Source of the DNA: Melastoma dodecandrum
Taxonomy: Eukaryota; Streptophyta; Magnoliopsida; Myrtales; Melastomataceae
DNA length: 64,000 nucleotides
Reading direction: 5' to 3'
NCBI GenBank assembly: GCA_029817715.1
Contig: JARUPY010000473.1
Coordinates: forward strand, 2,852,001 to 2,916,000
The notes beneath the pieces are model-generated. The model had not been told where the DNA came from. It ran no database searches and saw only the letters and a list, made by a program, of their open reading frames with translations. The translations under genes and the position numbers were made by a program. Positions 1 through 13,000 of this stretch are shown here, piece by piece (the stretch's first letter is position 1; the number at the start of each line of letters is the position of its first letter).

Positions 1-382
1 GGACTTTGGATTCGGAACCCAGTTAACTTCCACGTTCCTGTTAAAAAAAAAAATCATAACCTTTGACCAGAAACTTCTTCTTCTTCCAACCATATGCATG
101 GGGGTTGGGGAAAGTAAGCGACTTTAATTATGGCACAAGCCAAAAAAAAAAAACAACCTCGGATTCAGCAAAACACGTCCCCTTTCTTTCTTCACTGCTC
201 ATGTAGTACTAAAAAAAAAAGAAGGGGAGAAAAAAATCTAGAGATCAATCAAAGGCTGGGGATAGGAGAAAGTAGGAGACTAGAAAGTTTTCTACAGAGT
301 GAATCAGTGACTGATAATCTGACACCCACGACAGTTTTGAAGCACAGAAATGTGGGTGCTGTCTATCATATGAATAATGTGT

Positions 383-405
383 GGGGGGGGGGGGGGGGGG
401 GGGGG
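383..405. repeat. Poly(G) tract, 23 G
   Basis: An uninterrupted run of 23 G lies about 270 bp upstream of the DUF868 start codon. A run of 10-12 C follows near 466. Runs this long are slippage-prone and can form G-quadruplexes. The stretch 1-674 otherwise holds only A-rich and CT-rich simple sequence (CT repeat near 500-525), which probably includes the promoter and 5' UTR of the next gene. Confidence 0.9.
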
Positions 406-674
406 TTAGAGGTAGAAATACAGCCAAGAACACCTCTGGCAGCCTCCCCCCAGGTTTTCATTCCCCCCCCCCCCCGTTCAAGAAGCAAAAAGTGGGATGA
501 TCTCTCTCTGTCTCTCTCTCTCAAAACAATTTCACTCCTCCTCTACTACTCCACAACCCAATAATCACGTCTAAATCTTCATCAGAACTCCACCTCCATT
601 CCATGCTTCTTACCTCCCCACCCACAACCCAAGACTGCAATTTGAAAGCCGGATAGCTACCGGGAGACACAAGG

Positions 675-1640
675 ATGCAAGATGCTATCGGCATTCCTGC
701 TTGCTTCTCGGCAGGCGACAGGTCTAGCAATGACCCGGCCGCTGTAACGAGGTCAGGTCAGAGCGTTTTCGTGTCTGTTTATAGGACCAAGATCGCAGAT
801 CAGTGTAGGTTGATCACCGTGACTTGGTGCAAGAACTCGCTCCTTCATGGCCTCTCAGTTTCGCTGCAAGGCCCCGACGGGGAGGACCAGTACAGCTGCA
901 AGGTCGAGCTCAAGCCGTGGCACTTCTGGAGAAAGCAGGGTTGCAAGAGGTTCCTGGTCGACAGAAAGCCGGTGGACGTCTTCTGGGACCTCAGGGCGGC
1001 GAAGTTCGACGGAGAAACCGAGCCGGATTCTGAGTACTACGTTGCTGTCGTCTGTGATTTGGAAGTCGTGTTGCTCGTGGGCGACCTGAAGAAGGACGCG
1101 TACCGGAGGACGGGATGTAGGCCGGCGCTGATCGATCCGATCCTGGTGTCGAGGAGGGAGCACATTTTCGGGAAGAAGAGGTTCACAACCAGAGCCAAGC
1201 TCTACGAGAAAGGTAGGTTCCACGAGATCTCAGTAGAGTGCAAGAACAGATCCCCCGGGCATCCGAGCGAATCGAGCGGGGGAGGGGACACGGAGATGGA
1301 GATCCGGGTAGACGGGCAGCCGATGATCCACGTGAGGCACCTGCAGTGGAAGTTCAGGGGGAACGAGTGCATCTACATAAACAAGCTGAGGGTGGATGTC
1401 TACTGGGACGTCCATGACTGGCTGTTCAGCCCGGGATTAAGGCATGCATTGTTCATATTCAAGCCGGCCCTAGGATCAATGTCTCCATCACCGCCACAGT
1501 CGTCGGAATCATCCTCCTTACAGTTCAGACCGACCCCATTGTCATCTCAAACGGGGAGCTCCTCTGTATCGACAGAAGGGATACCGTCTGGCGGGTCCTC
1601 TGATTTTTGCTTGTTTCTATATGCTTGGAAGGTAGAGTGA
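675..1640 (+). CDS. DUF868 family protein, intronless
   Basis: A single open exon encodes 321 residues. The sequence matches the plant-specific DUF868 family in length and in its spaced conserved blocks: an early TKIADQCRLITVTWCKN block, then KPWHFWRKQG, VDVFWDLRAAKF and SEYYVAVV around residues 75-125, and the repeated VDVYWDVHDWLF block near residue 235. The C-terminal 60 residues are Ser/Thr/Pro-rich and look disordered. No signal peptide or membrane segment is seen. The family has no assigned biochemical function. The ATG at 675 is the first in frame and follows a CT-rich leader. The lack of introns is usual for this family. Confidence in the family is high; function is unknown. Confidence 0.9.
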   Translation: MQDAIGIPACFSAGDRSSNDPAAVTRSGQSVFVSVYRTKIADQCRLITVTWCKNSLLHGLSVSLQGPDGEDQYSCKVELKPWHFWRKQGCKRFLVDRKPVDVFWDLRAAKFDGETEPDSEYYVAVVCDLEVVLLVGDLKKDAYRRTGCRPALIDPILVSRREHIFGKKRFTTRAKLYEKGRFHEISVECKNRSPGHPSESSGGGDTEMEIRVDGQPMIHVRHLQWKFRGNECIYINKLRVDVYWDVHDWLFSPGLRHALFIFKPALGSMSPSPPQSSESSSLQFRPTPLSSQTGSSSVSTEGIPSGGSSDFCLFLYAWKVE

Positions 1641-4066
1641 ACAAGATTGATCAATCAAACAGGGGAAAATGAAAAAAAAAGGGAAATTGATCGTCACAAA
1701 TTGACACATACAACCAAGAGGAAATGGCCGTTTGGGGCAAGAACAGGGAATAGACAAAGAACATGTTATGTGGTGGGCTGCCCCCACCTCCACCCTCGTC
1801 ATAGATTGAGGACAACTGCGAGGGACAAGAGGAGGGTGTTTATGTCTCTCTGTGTGTGCCTGCCTTTGCTGTTTGTACGTGTTTTAGTGTGTTTGCAGCG
1901 AAGAGTGTGAATCATGTGAGGTGATAATATATTAGATTAGATTAGAATTAGACGCGATGAATTGGAAAAGGGGTTGCAGAGGGGTCCCAATAGAGAAAAA
2001 GGAACAAGAAAAGGAAAAGATTGTTGGTTGCTTGGATTGGATTGGATTGGATTGGATGGATTTTGGGGTTAAGTTTACAGCTGGGATGGACAGCAGAGTT
2101 GCATAATTGGAACAGAGGAAAGATTGGAATAGGCTCCATCTCCCAACCTCAGTGAAAAAGAAAGTGTTTCATCTTTTCTCCCTTTGCAGAATTCTAAGTC
2201 CCCCACATCTCTCTCTCTCTCCCCATCATTCTTGATCTGATCTCGATAATTTAAAAACACTCCCCTCCCGATTGATTTAAACCATTCATGCATCAAGACC
2301 CTGTCCCCCACTCAATTTGTGGATGATTGTGCTTCTGCTCTAATTCAAGAATCTACAGAAGATCTTTGGGGGGGGGGGCGATTCTCATGCAACATCATAA
2401 GCTGTTGAATGTCTGTATCGACCAAGACCACATGTGCCGGTCATGGGTCGGTCTAGTATTGTCTTTCTGGTTCTGACCAGCATTATGACATGCAGGCAGG
2501 GGCGATAGGAGGGGGGGGGGGGGGGGAAAGAATTAGCACTGTTAGAATCCACCACCAAGTACAACATTCAGTACAACTACCCAAAAACAGAAGTATATAT
2601 GTAACCCGTACAGTTTGGGTCAATTTCAGAACAGGGAAACCAATTAAACAAAGGATGGGACGTGGAAATTTGATACCTCAAATTAGTTAGCAGGCAGGCA
2701 GGCAGGCAAGCTTAGTTGTTTCCCTGGACCATCTGAAAATGACAAGCACATTATTCCCGCCCCCCTTCACATGGCCTCCAGGGCAATTAGTCCCGAGAAC
2801 CAAACACACACCCCCCACACTGAAAAATCTAGTTCCCACCCATCAACCACAATAACCGCATACGAAGATGTCAAATGAAAGAATCGCCAGATTCATTGAC
2901 CCCTTTAAACGCGATGACAACAGACCATGCAGTTCTGGATTGCTACTTAGAAACAATTTTTACTTGCTGTTGTAAGAAGAAGCCTCACACCTTCGTTTCG
3001 CTACATTTGGTGATATCCAATGTCTTCAGCAGCATAAGTTCATTCAATTGGACAGTAAGATGCCAAATAGAAGGTCACCATCATTTAAGGTTGAGTAGAT
3101 GTAGTTGGAGTTGGAGTAGTTGGTCGTTGGCACAATACAATCAATACCTCCTAGCCAAGCTCTCACTGTTGTCTCATGGACAGTAGCAAAACATTACAGT
3201 TAAGGACTGTTGATGGCTAGGAACACCTCAAAGGAGGGAAACAGCTCATTCATATAATCCACGATTAGAAATCCTGAGGCGGTCCCTCTCGTAAAGTGCT
3301 GCGAGAAGAAACTCTTCTGCCTCAATTAATACAGAGAGGGTATAAAGATTCTATGAGATTCTCACCACATTACCCAGAAGAGGTAATCAACCACTGGATG
3401 GAAGCATTTTCCACATTAACAATGTGTGCATACACAAAACTTCTCGTTTGTATAGCTTTACAAGGTGAAACCACCTAACCGACCGATCCATATGCTTATT
3501 CTATTTGATACATAGAAGAAGATAGGTTTGGCTTTCCACATTCCTCAAAAGTATATCAAGTAATGACAAAAACATACCATACAAAACCAGTCAATGAGCA
3601 GTCCTGCTTGTCCAGAGCAGGCAATAATCTGTGGCCATCTCCTGCAGCATACATTGATGCAAAACTTAAGAAACACTAGTGAATTGAGATAGCTTTTCAG
3701 TTCATAACATAACCAGCTGCATTAAAAGTCTGAAAGCGAGGACAGAGTGGTTTAAATATATCCTATGCTGTATAAGACACAAGAAACTTGATATTACCTC
3801 AAATGACCCATCCATATCAACCACAGAACAGAAAACGCCACAAACAACTATCCAATAGTCCAGCAGTTTTATACCTAAAACATTTGACTGTAGCATTGGA
3901 AAACCTCAAAGTTAACTGTCGGTGGTCCAGGCCGCAAGGCTTCAGTTACATTTCCAACAAGATTGAGAGGACTTGGTTGAAATAGGATACAGTTCCGGAT
4001 CTACAGGGTCATGAACTGCTATTCTGTAGCTTCACAACCTTTGATTCTTATATTTACAGCTTTGAG
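1641..4066. other. Intergenic region, no gene recognised
   Basis: This stretch separates the DUF868 stop from the VPS8 stop, so both 3' UTRs lie here. I see simple repeats only: about five GGATT-type pentamers near 2031-2060, a 9-10 G run near 2368, a run of about 16-17 G near 2511-2527, and a (GGCA)n run at 2690-2711. Open frames in it are short, lack splice logic and resemble no family I know. Confidence 0.7.
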
Positions 4067-7000
4067 TCACCCCTTGCTATACTTCTCTTTTCCTGCAAAG
4101 TTGTCAGATATACACCATTAGCAATCACTGCAGAGAAAAGTATCTGCAGCTATGAAACAACCACGACAGGACATATTACCAAAAATACTTGTCTTCAATG
4201 GAAAACGAAGGGCTGATCCCTTCTGAACTGCTTTGGGTGGCCTGCTTCTCCCCACTTTTTCTTTGGTGAAATCACCACTGCTTTCACCATTTAAAAAATC
4301 CAACCCTTTTTTCACCTTTTCATGATAAACAGCAGGGGGTGCAAGCCTCAGCTGAGGAACGCTTTCAATCTGGAGGGATTCCTTGCCTTTATCGATTTTG
4401 GTCAAGATGTCATACTGTGTTAATAGAAATTAACTTGGATTACTAAGCTTACCATAAGGCCAAACAGTACAGATAAAGCTAGAGCAGAAATCAATTTGAA
4501 AGCAATACCCTCGATATATTTGGAGGTGTGTATAGAATGTCGGAGGGGTCATTGTGACTGTCATTTGCATGTAGAGCGTTTGATCCTCGCAACTGCAGCT
4601 GCCTTGATGATGGTTCACCTACTAGACCATCCTCCCGGTGGACTGATTTATTTGCTTTCTGACTCTTCTTCTTAGGCAAACAAATTGGGCAGCCCAACAA
4701 ACTTCCCATGCCAGGTGCTTCATTTTCCAGATTCTCGCACTGTACATGAGTAGCGTGACCACAACTGAATATCCGAACAGTCGAGCTTGAAGAGTTCTTG
4801 GTCAGAAGACAATTGCATATACAGCAGAAGAGACTGCGCGGAGAGAAGCCATGTGATGCACCCTTTTTAAGCAAGCTCATTGTGTAGTAGGTGTCATCCT
4901 CAATCAAAGATTTGGCAGAATCCTAGTGGTAAAAAATAAACTTAGGATCAGATAGATTGCACAACGAAAGGAACAATATAACCTCCATATAGTATAACAA
5001 ATAAAAAAACACTGACATACAGAAGATAGGAAAATGATACCAACATCATCTTTCAATTTTTTTTTTCAACAAGCTCTAATTCTTACTGGTCCACACAACA
5101 AGACCCCTCATCTCCACCTTTTCCTAGATTGACAATTGACCAACAAAAAAGAATAACTTTTAAAGAAATTGTAAAGGACGTCTTCGTAGAAACTTGTTCT
5201 GGCATACGGAGAGTATGCCTAATGCTGCAGGCAGCAACAGGGTCACAGAAGTAGGATATTTCAAGCATATTCAGTCTTAACTCTGAACTTCCAAGACATT
5301 ATCTTTGCCATCATAATAACTATAAATAGATGCAGGTGTCCTCTGCACATTATTAAGGAGAACTTACAGGTTTCATGTATAAAACACTCACCAGAATTCT
5401 TCTCTCAAAGCCGTACGTGCCAATCATGCCAAGTATAGTGAGCTTAAAATCCCCAAACTCTTGGTTACCGTTATCAGAAAGAAGTTTGGACATAATTACA
5501 GGCAGACGAACATATCCAATCATTCCCTCCACAATTTCTTTGACCAAGTGCGAGAAGAACCTTCTTAGAATATGAGCACCCACTTTGGATCTTGAAATCC
5601 TCCATTTAATTATATTACCTACCTCATCACCATGGGACTTAGAAGACTCCATTAGACTATCATCATCATTATTTTCCACATGTGCCGTTCCAATAACACC
5701 TGACCCAATTAAAGGCTCGCAAAACCTGAAGAAGATGACATAGTTGTTACCGAAACTAGAACCTAAAAACAGGGACAAAAGCATGTTCCTTTAAGCACAA
5801 GCATCCATGTAAATTAACCAGAACATAATCTACCTCGTCCACAGATCCAGCGGGACATTTACTGAAACATCTCCAAAAACTTTTTTTTATATCAGCGGGG
5901 TTCGTGGCGGACTTACTTTTTGCGAACCCTCTCACGAGGCTCGGAGGCTCTTTGACAAGCCCGCGAGACTCAGGCTCGACCCCACTACATCCCCTTTGGG
6001 CCCGACTTGAAGCCTACTCTCCCGTAGGTCCAATTTCAGTTGGGGCCTAAAGGCCCAACAGGTGGGCGGCTCTTGGGCTTTATTAGCCATCATCCAAGAG
6101 ACCAACCGTAAATCCAAGTAGAATGTGCATAGTGGGGTTCGAATCAGGAATCATGACAAGGTTCCGAACACCCACCACCCACCTTACTGCACTTGGGTGT
6201 CCTCGAAAGGACATCTCCAAAAACTTGCTTAGACAGACAAATTAATTTTACATAAATCCCTTTTCAGTCTTCCATTCACATGGTAAATGTTGTAGGGGAA
6301 AATCATAATGAAGATGTTGAGCATAAATGGGATGTTCCAACTCACGCAAAATTATGACAAGCTTACGCGTCAAGTAGTCTGAACCACAGAGCTTCCGATT
6401 CCTCTGGATTCAGTCGAGGAGTATTCCGTTGGCAAAGTGTAATACATGAATGCAGTACATTGCGTATATCATGCACCTGCCAAGGAAGAGAGAAAAAAGA
6501 ATGACTTCATCCAAAAGTTCCATAAGTGATCATATTAACCTAACCTCTATTCCAACCTGAGAAGAAAGGCATACAAACCTCTTCCATCTTCCAGAAAAAG
6601 CTAACTTTGTTAGAGATGGAGGCATTAGTCGAGCCTTCAGAAAGAGTTTGTACAACTGCACCTTCAAGCTTCTTAACTTTACTGTTGAGGCAAGATAATG
6701 TAAGTGAGAGAGCACTCCCAGCATCACCAACCCTTTCCAACAAAAATGCCGCAGCATCTGTGATTCCATATCTCTGACAAAGTTGCAAACAATGTTCGAC
6801 CCTGTAGCTATCGAAAGCCTCCAGAAATTTAAGGACTGAATTGGGCTCATATTGACAAAGCAACTGCCAAAAAACAGAGATAGTAACTAAATATGCTATC
6901 ATCAGCTATTCAAAGGAACAATTAAATGGATTGATCCACGAACAATAATGAGAGCAGTAGCAACTGTAACCATTCCAAACCCACCATCTTTGAGATGGTT

Positions 7001-10000
7001 CTATCAAAATTAGTACAATTTCACAAATCAATGCTGCAGGAGTACCGGGGCATTTTAGTGACTCATCAATCTATCACATTTCATTCCATTCCAGAAACTT
7101 CATTTTAAGATAGAAATATTTACTTCTGCATTGTATATCCGATGTCATTACTCTTCACAGACTCATTTCCCCAACTGTCAGAGAATAAAAATCATTTGAT
7201 GGAGATCAACCACAGGAAGTTTTTGCGCGCGCTTAGGGAGAAAATAAACTTGCAGTTTCTTTGGTAAACTAGAGGAGCAAGAGGACACATTCTATAACTA
7301 GACCCTGAAGGGATGCTAGGAAGCTTGCATGTTGTTGTTGTACATGGAATGAAACGTAATCCGTTAATATTGTCACAGGAATATCTCTAACCAATTAAAC
7401 TACATATAGACATAGATAAGATATTGATTTGGAATGTCTATCATGCAAAATCTGATAAGTTCCAGTAAAATAATGGAGTCAGCAGGACACTGATTAAAAT
7501 CAACATGCAAAATCTGATAAGTTCCAGTAAAATAATGGAGTCAGCAGGACACTGATTAAAATCAACATGCAACTCATGGGAAAAATCCTATAGTTCTAAT
7601 AGAAGAATATCCTACAGCTCAAGAACTGGCGCTGCAAAAAAATGCCTCAAACTAATGTTTGTGGGTGCTTGCGCTTAGACACTATCAGTTATTTCAACTG
7701 AAAAAAGGAGGCAGAGATCTACAGCGGGACATATACAAATATATTGAAAAAGTTGTAGCAGAAAATGGAGAAAACTTGCCTCCAGGTATTGTTCGATCAT
7801 ATCTTCGGTGATATGAACTGGGTTGTTGCGCAAGTATTTGGGGAAATCAGAGAGCCTCTCGAGGTAAGCCTCAATTCCCTTCAACTGGATATTTTTTCCA
7901 GTACTGTTGGAAGTATCCAAAACATTAACATTTCTCAAGCAAGAGAAATCAAGAGTTCCAGAGAATTGGACTTCTATAACAGTCTTCAAATAAAGAAACA
8001 GGCTCTCCTGATGACCATTAAGTTCAGAAATAATTCGGAAACTCTCTGAGCTAAAATGATCCATGATTAAGAAGAATGTTCCTTCCCTACATTCATCAGA
8101 AGTGTGAAAATAAAGAAGAAGAATTACATACAAAGCAACATTGGAGGGTACGCAAAGTTTAACGCAAGTTTGACGCGTAACAAGTAGAATGAAATTACCG
8201 ACTCAGGCAAATCAGTCTTGGAATTCGAGATATAACTGCTGATCTAAAAGAATCACGGTCAATCTCATGAAGTTGCGACAAAGCAATGTCGATGTAGGCA
8301 AAGGCATGCACAGGTTCATCCATATCTTTCATGTAACTTTCTAAAGCGGTAACATACTGATCTTGGAGGGTATAAATAAAGGCACAAACCTGAAAAAGAG
8401 TATGTACAATCCATATAAAAGGAAAATTTGATAACACAGAACGACATTCTAAAATTAGTTATACTTTAATCATTATCCTGAATTACCTGGTGGAACTGTG
8501 CTTTCTCACAAAGAGAAAGGACAAAAGATGCATCCCAATCATGCTTAGGCACTGTGTCCAGAAGGGAAAGCACCTGTTTCTCCTTCCTTTTTGCAGACTC
8601 AGTATTGCTCAAACTAGCTCCAGATAAAGAAGTGTTTTCTGTCGTCAAGTGCTTTAAAATCTTACTAAAGATATGGTGTGGAATTCTTGCTCCTTTCTGT
8701 GCAACAAATGATGCTATAAACTCAAGCAAGTGGCCAGTATCTACTCTTGTAGACCATTGAGCCCCAGATTCATCCTTGCTGGTTTCGAGATCATCTAATT
8801 TCTCGTCCCCCTCGTCCAGTATAAAAATGAGAGCATCAATCATATCTTGGATTAGTTTCATGGTATCAACAGAGGAATGATTGTCTTCACCGATAATTTG
8901 CTTGTCTGACTCACCAGCAGAGGCATCATGATTCTGGATTCCCTCAGTTGGAAATGCATATCTCAAAACATCTAGTGTGGCTTCAGCATCTACTTCTAGG
9001 AGATAATACAAGTTATAGTAGACTTGATCGGACCGTGATTTTGATGCATCGGACCTTTCCAACAAGAATCTCACAAGTTCTGCCCTAAGAGACGGCAGAC
9101 GAGCCGGAGGCAGGGTACCACGTCCTGTAATCAAGTGTGGGATGTTGTTTGTAAATCAGACCGAAGGACAAAATGATTTCTCTAAAGAAGTCAATAAATT
9201 TACAAGCTTAGATAATATGAACAAAGTAGAAAGCGACCAAATATACTCTATCTATTCACTCTGCCAAAGAAAAATAAAGAAATCAGACCAATCATAAGCC
9301 ATCCCCTTGGCAAACGTGTATAGCATTGCTGTATATAATTCATAATAAGATCTTTCAAGAAAAACAATTGCGGGGAGAAAAGATGGAGACAGAAAAGGTA
9401 TGCACCTGGTGGGAAAGCGAGGCCTGAGAAGCAATACTTGATATAAACAAGCATCCTGTACCTGGTAACAAAACTCTATACAATGAAGAATGATAAACCA
9501 TATAGGAATAAGTGCAGCCTCCAATGAGTTATGAAAGCTAGGACTATATTATAACATGCCACGACATTACTAGCGGACCATATAGTTTCCAAGGAAGAAG
9601 GAACATCGCGACATTAAAATATATTAATACATTTCTTAGACTTTCTAGCACCATGTAGATGCCATTATTACTTAATAGTGATAGGCATAAGACTAAAACC
9701 AAGTTAGGTAACAGCAAGAAAAAGTTATAAATCACGTCCAGGAAAGGTAGGCTGGCAATATGGATCTTATTTTGTGACCACATCCAGTTGTATGTCATAT
9801 CCTCCATCACACAAAAAAAAAACACATCCTTTTTAAATTGCTTTCCCACAATTCTATGTTTTATTAGATCAATCCGCATAAAGAGACACGATGAAAGCAC
9901 CTAACAAGGACCTAGGTTATCTAAGGGATTGAGGAGTCCATTGTAAAGCCCTCAGGAACCTCTCTACAAATCAAGTAAAAAGAAAACATGAGAAAAGAGT

Positions 10001-13000
10001 GGTACAGTAAAGTTTTCTGATGATAAATTTATATAATGAAATGAGGCATTTTCAGCCAATTGACTGCACTATGCTGGAAGTAAAAAAGTTCTTGGCTGAA
10101 ATTGTAGTATATCGGGTCATTAAGACCAAAACTCCAATGATATGCTGTTTCCCCAGCTAAGAGAAAGAGTTCTATGATATCTCATACAGAAACAATTGGA
10201 GAAGTATCTGAAGACAGACTCTTGTTTAGTTTGTGGGTAAGCAAAGGAAGGAAAACCATTAAAATACCATACCCAAGGACAGAAGCATCTTCCCCTGCAC
10301 TATTTCGTAAGACTAACAGTAACTCCTCTAGCGGCGATCTGTAGTCATCCAATCCTCTGTTGAAAAGATAAACCAAGGCACAATACAATCCATGCTCTCT
10401 ACATAGCTTGACAACCTTAATAACACAAGAAATGCAGTTAATCACCCTGAACAATAATAAGAATCATTTCCACAGAATCAATAGAAAAACCTGATTGAAA
10501 TCCAATGATGATATGTCCATGTGAAGGACACATTGTTCAACTCGTTGCAGCCATCCTCTGCTGCTATAGTGTTCAACCAGAGCTTGCATTATCTGCAGGT
10601 ATATGCGAAAGCATATCAATGCAGTCGATCATCAAAAGACAAAGGTATTGATCCATAAATAAAATCGTGCATCCAGTTGGCGAGGTCTGAAGCCATCACA
10701 AGTCAAATTTCTTTTACATAGCACACCTAAAGTCTTAATGGTAACAGCAAAGAAACAAAAAGGTTAGTAGTTACCTCAGGAGGTAACGAACTAAGCATGT
10801 CCTTCAATATGTAAGGCTCCAGAAGCTCCAGAAAGGTTTCTATGTAAGGAATTATTTGCATATGTTCGTTCAAGACAGTAGCAACAGAGTGAACAAGAAA
10901 GTAGGAATATACTGAACAACAAAATTGATTATGTAGTCATAAACTTTCGCTTTCAGTGAAGTCTAAAGTCTCTCTGGAATCAAACGAAAGAATCTTTCAT
11001 CCCAGTAGTTCAAGAGAGAATTAATGACCAAAAGCATATGCATAAGACCCATGAGCAAGCTCGAGCAACATCCTATCTTGGATATAGAGATATTGAAAAA
11101 TTATTGTGCCTAACAACTACTTGATAAGGCCAATTAGTTAATTGTCTGCCTAGAGCTTATAAAAGATGCGGGTAAACCTTTTCTTTAAAAAAATTATCTG
11201 GTTCTTTTTTAAATATTCCTGCTACTTTCTATTTTCTTGAAAAGGGTGCTCAAACTACACGAACTCTTTTGGACATTTTCACAAGGGCCGGGGTTTTTCA
11301 TAAATTTCCTAAGAAATTCAATTAATAAAGAAAAAATAAAGGGAGGGAGAGGGGGTCTACTAGAAAAACGTTAAAAAACTAAATAATAATTTCCACAAAC
11401 TTTAACATAACCCATTAGAACTATAACACATCTGAAAAGTCTAATTAATATTTCAATAAACACGATAATCAAACATCTTGATCAGATCTCCCACCGACAG
11501 TAATACCTTTTTTAAACCTCCAACCCAGAAATCTCAATTATTTAAAAAGAGTCCCCAGTGGGTCTTCATATTGGGGGAAGAGTTAACACATCAGATAAAT
11601 CCCAATGCTATTAGTGCTTATGCTGAACAAGAACAGTTTGATCAGAAATCTCTCACCAACAGAAAAGACGGCAATGGGTGGGAATAAGAACAAAATTTTT
11701 CACGAAGAATTGTTTTCTCCAGAAAAAAATAAAAAATCTTCAATATAGTATCAGAACAGAAATTTCACAGTTCAGTCCTGCAAGTTACTAAAGTTACTCT
11801 TCAGTTTCCTCTCTAACATGATTTTCCTTTATGGTGAAAGGCTATCCCTAATAACGTGTATGCTCCAGCATCCTCTATCAACTTGCATAATTTGAAACAA
11901 GAAAAAGGTTTACCTTTATGATCCACAGCCACAAACTTCGAGAACACATCATCAAAAAGGATGTCAGTTCGGTTGATATGGACACAAAACTCAACCGCGA
12001 CACCGCCAACTCGAGTGAACTGCTCTTTTATTTCGGCTTGCAATGAATTGCTTTTTTCATTCAGTTCTTGAATTTTTCCAACTTGATTGCAAAATGCCAC
12101 TGATATGTAGGAAAAGACCTCATCCACATATGAGAAAAGCAATTCAACCAAGTAGGGCATTACAGCATCTTGTACAGCAACAAGAGTTCTAGGGAGGTCT
12201 ATCACGCCATGAGCTTGGCCATCATATAGTGCCATTGCCATGTTTAAGGCACCCATCCAATCACCACCCTTGCGCAGCACATATATCCTCTCCTTCCAAG
12301 GAAGAAGGCGTGAGATGATGAGATGAAAAGGTCCAAGAAAATAAACAGAGGCCCCTCTCACAGCTATTGAGTTGTGATAAGCTTTCTCAGGGTTCCCAAA
12401 TATATTGACAAACTGTGTGTGATACATAACTAGATCATCACCACCTGTTCCATCCACCGCAAAACTTGTCTGATGGATTATACTTCCATCACGTGTGAAC
12501 AAGCAAATCTGTCCAGTCACCATCATAACCACAAGCATCTAGACAAACAAATTAAATTGTTATTTTCCTGAAATTAGGCAACTCATTCCCAAGGAGAACA
12601 CCGGGATTGTAAATCGCTTAAAAAGCCATATTCACCTGGTCATCCAACCATGCTACACCTATGGCTGTGCTGTCCAGCGCCCACTTGCTGCAGACTTTTA
12701 AGTCTGAGCTAACCAACTTTGCCACTTGGACTTTCCGATCCCAAGCGATAGCAAGCAGAGAAACCCTTCCTGCTGCAGCTTGGGTAGAGCTTTCTGTAAA
12801 AAAGTTATCTTCATATGCTCCGTTGTCGCGTAAAATGTATAAAACCTTACAGAAAAGTTATACAAACCAGAGCCTTGTGTCATGGATTTCCATGCAGTGT
12901 ACGGCATAGATCCCTCCCTGACACCATCTGGCCTAGATAAGGTTGCATACACTTTCAAAGCAGGACTAAGTCTTACCTGACAAGAAAACAATTGTTTTGA

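Noticed and set aside
130..564. 144-codon open frame containing poly-Gly
   Set aside because: It is low-complexity, runs through the poly(G) tract and the CT repeat, and has no family resemblance.
7442..7565. Possible CRISPR-like repeat
   Set aside because: Only two adjacent copies without spacers, in a plant intron.
10182..10272. Longer exon 9 of VPS8 ending after TAT-GG
   Set aside because: The frame into exon 10 fails for donors at 10267; only CTTGG/GTATGG at 10272 keeps the frame, though two family residues are then lost.
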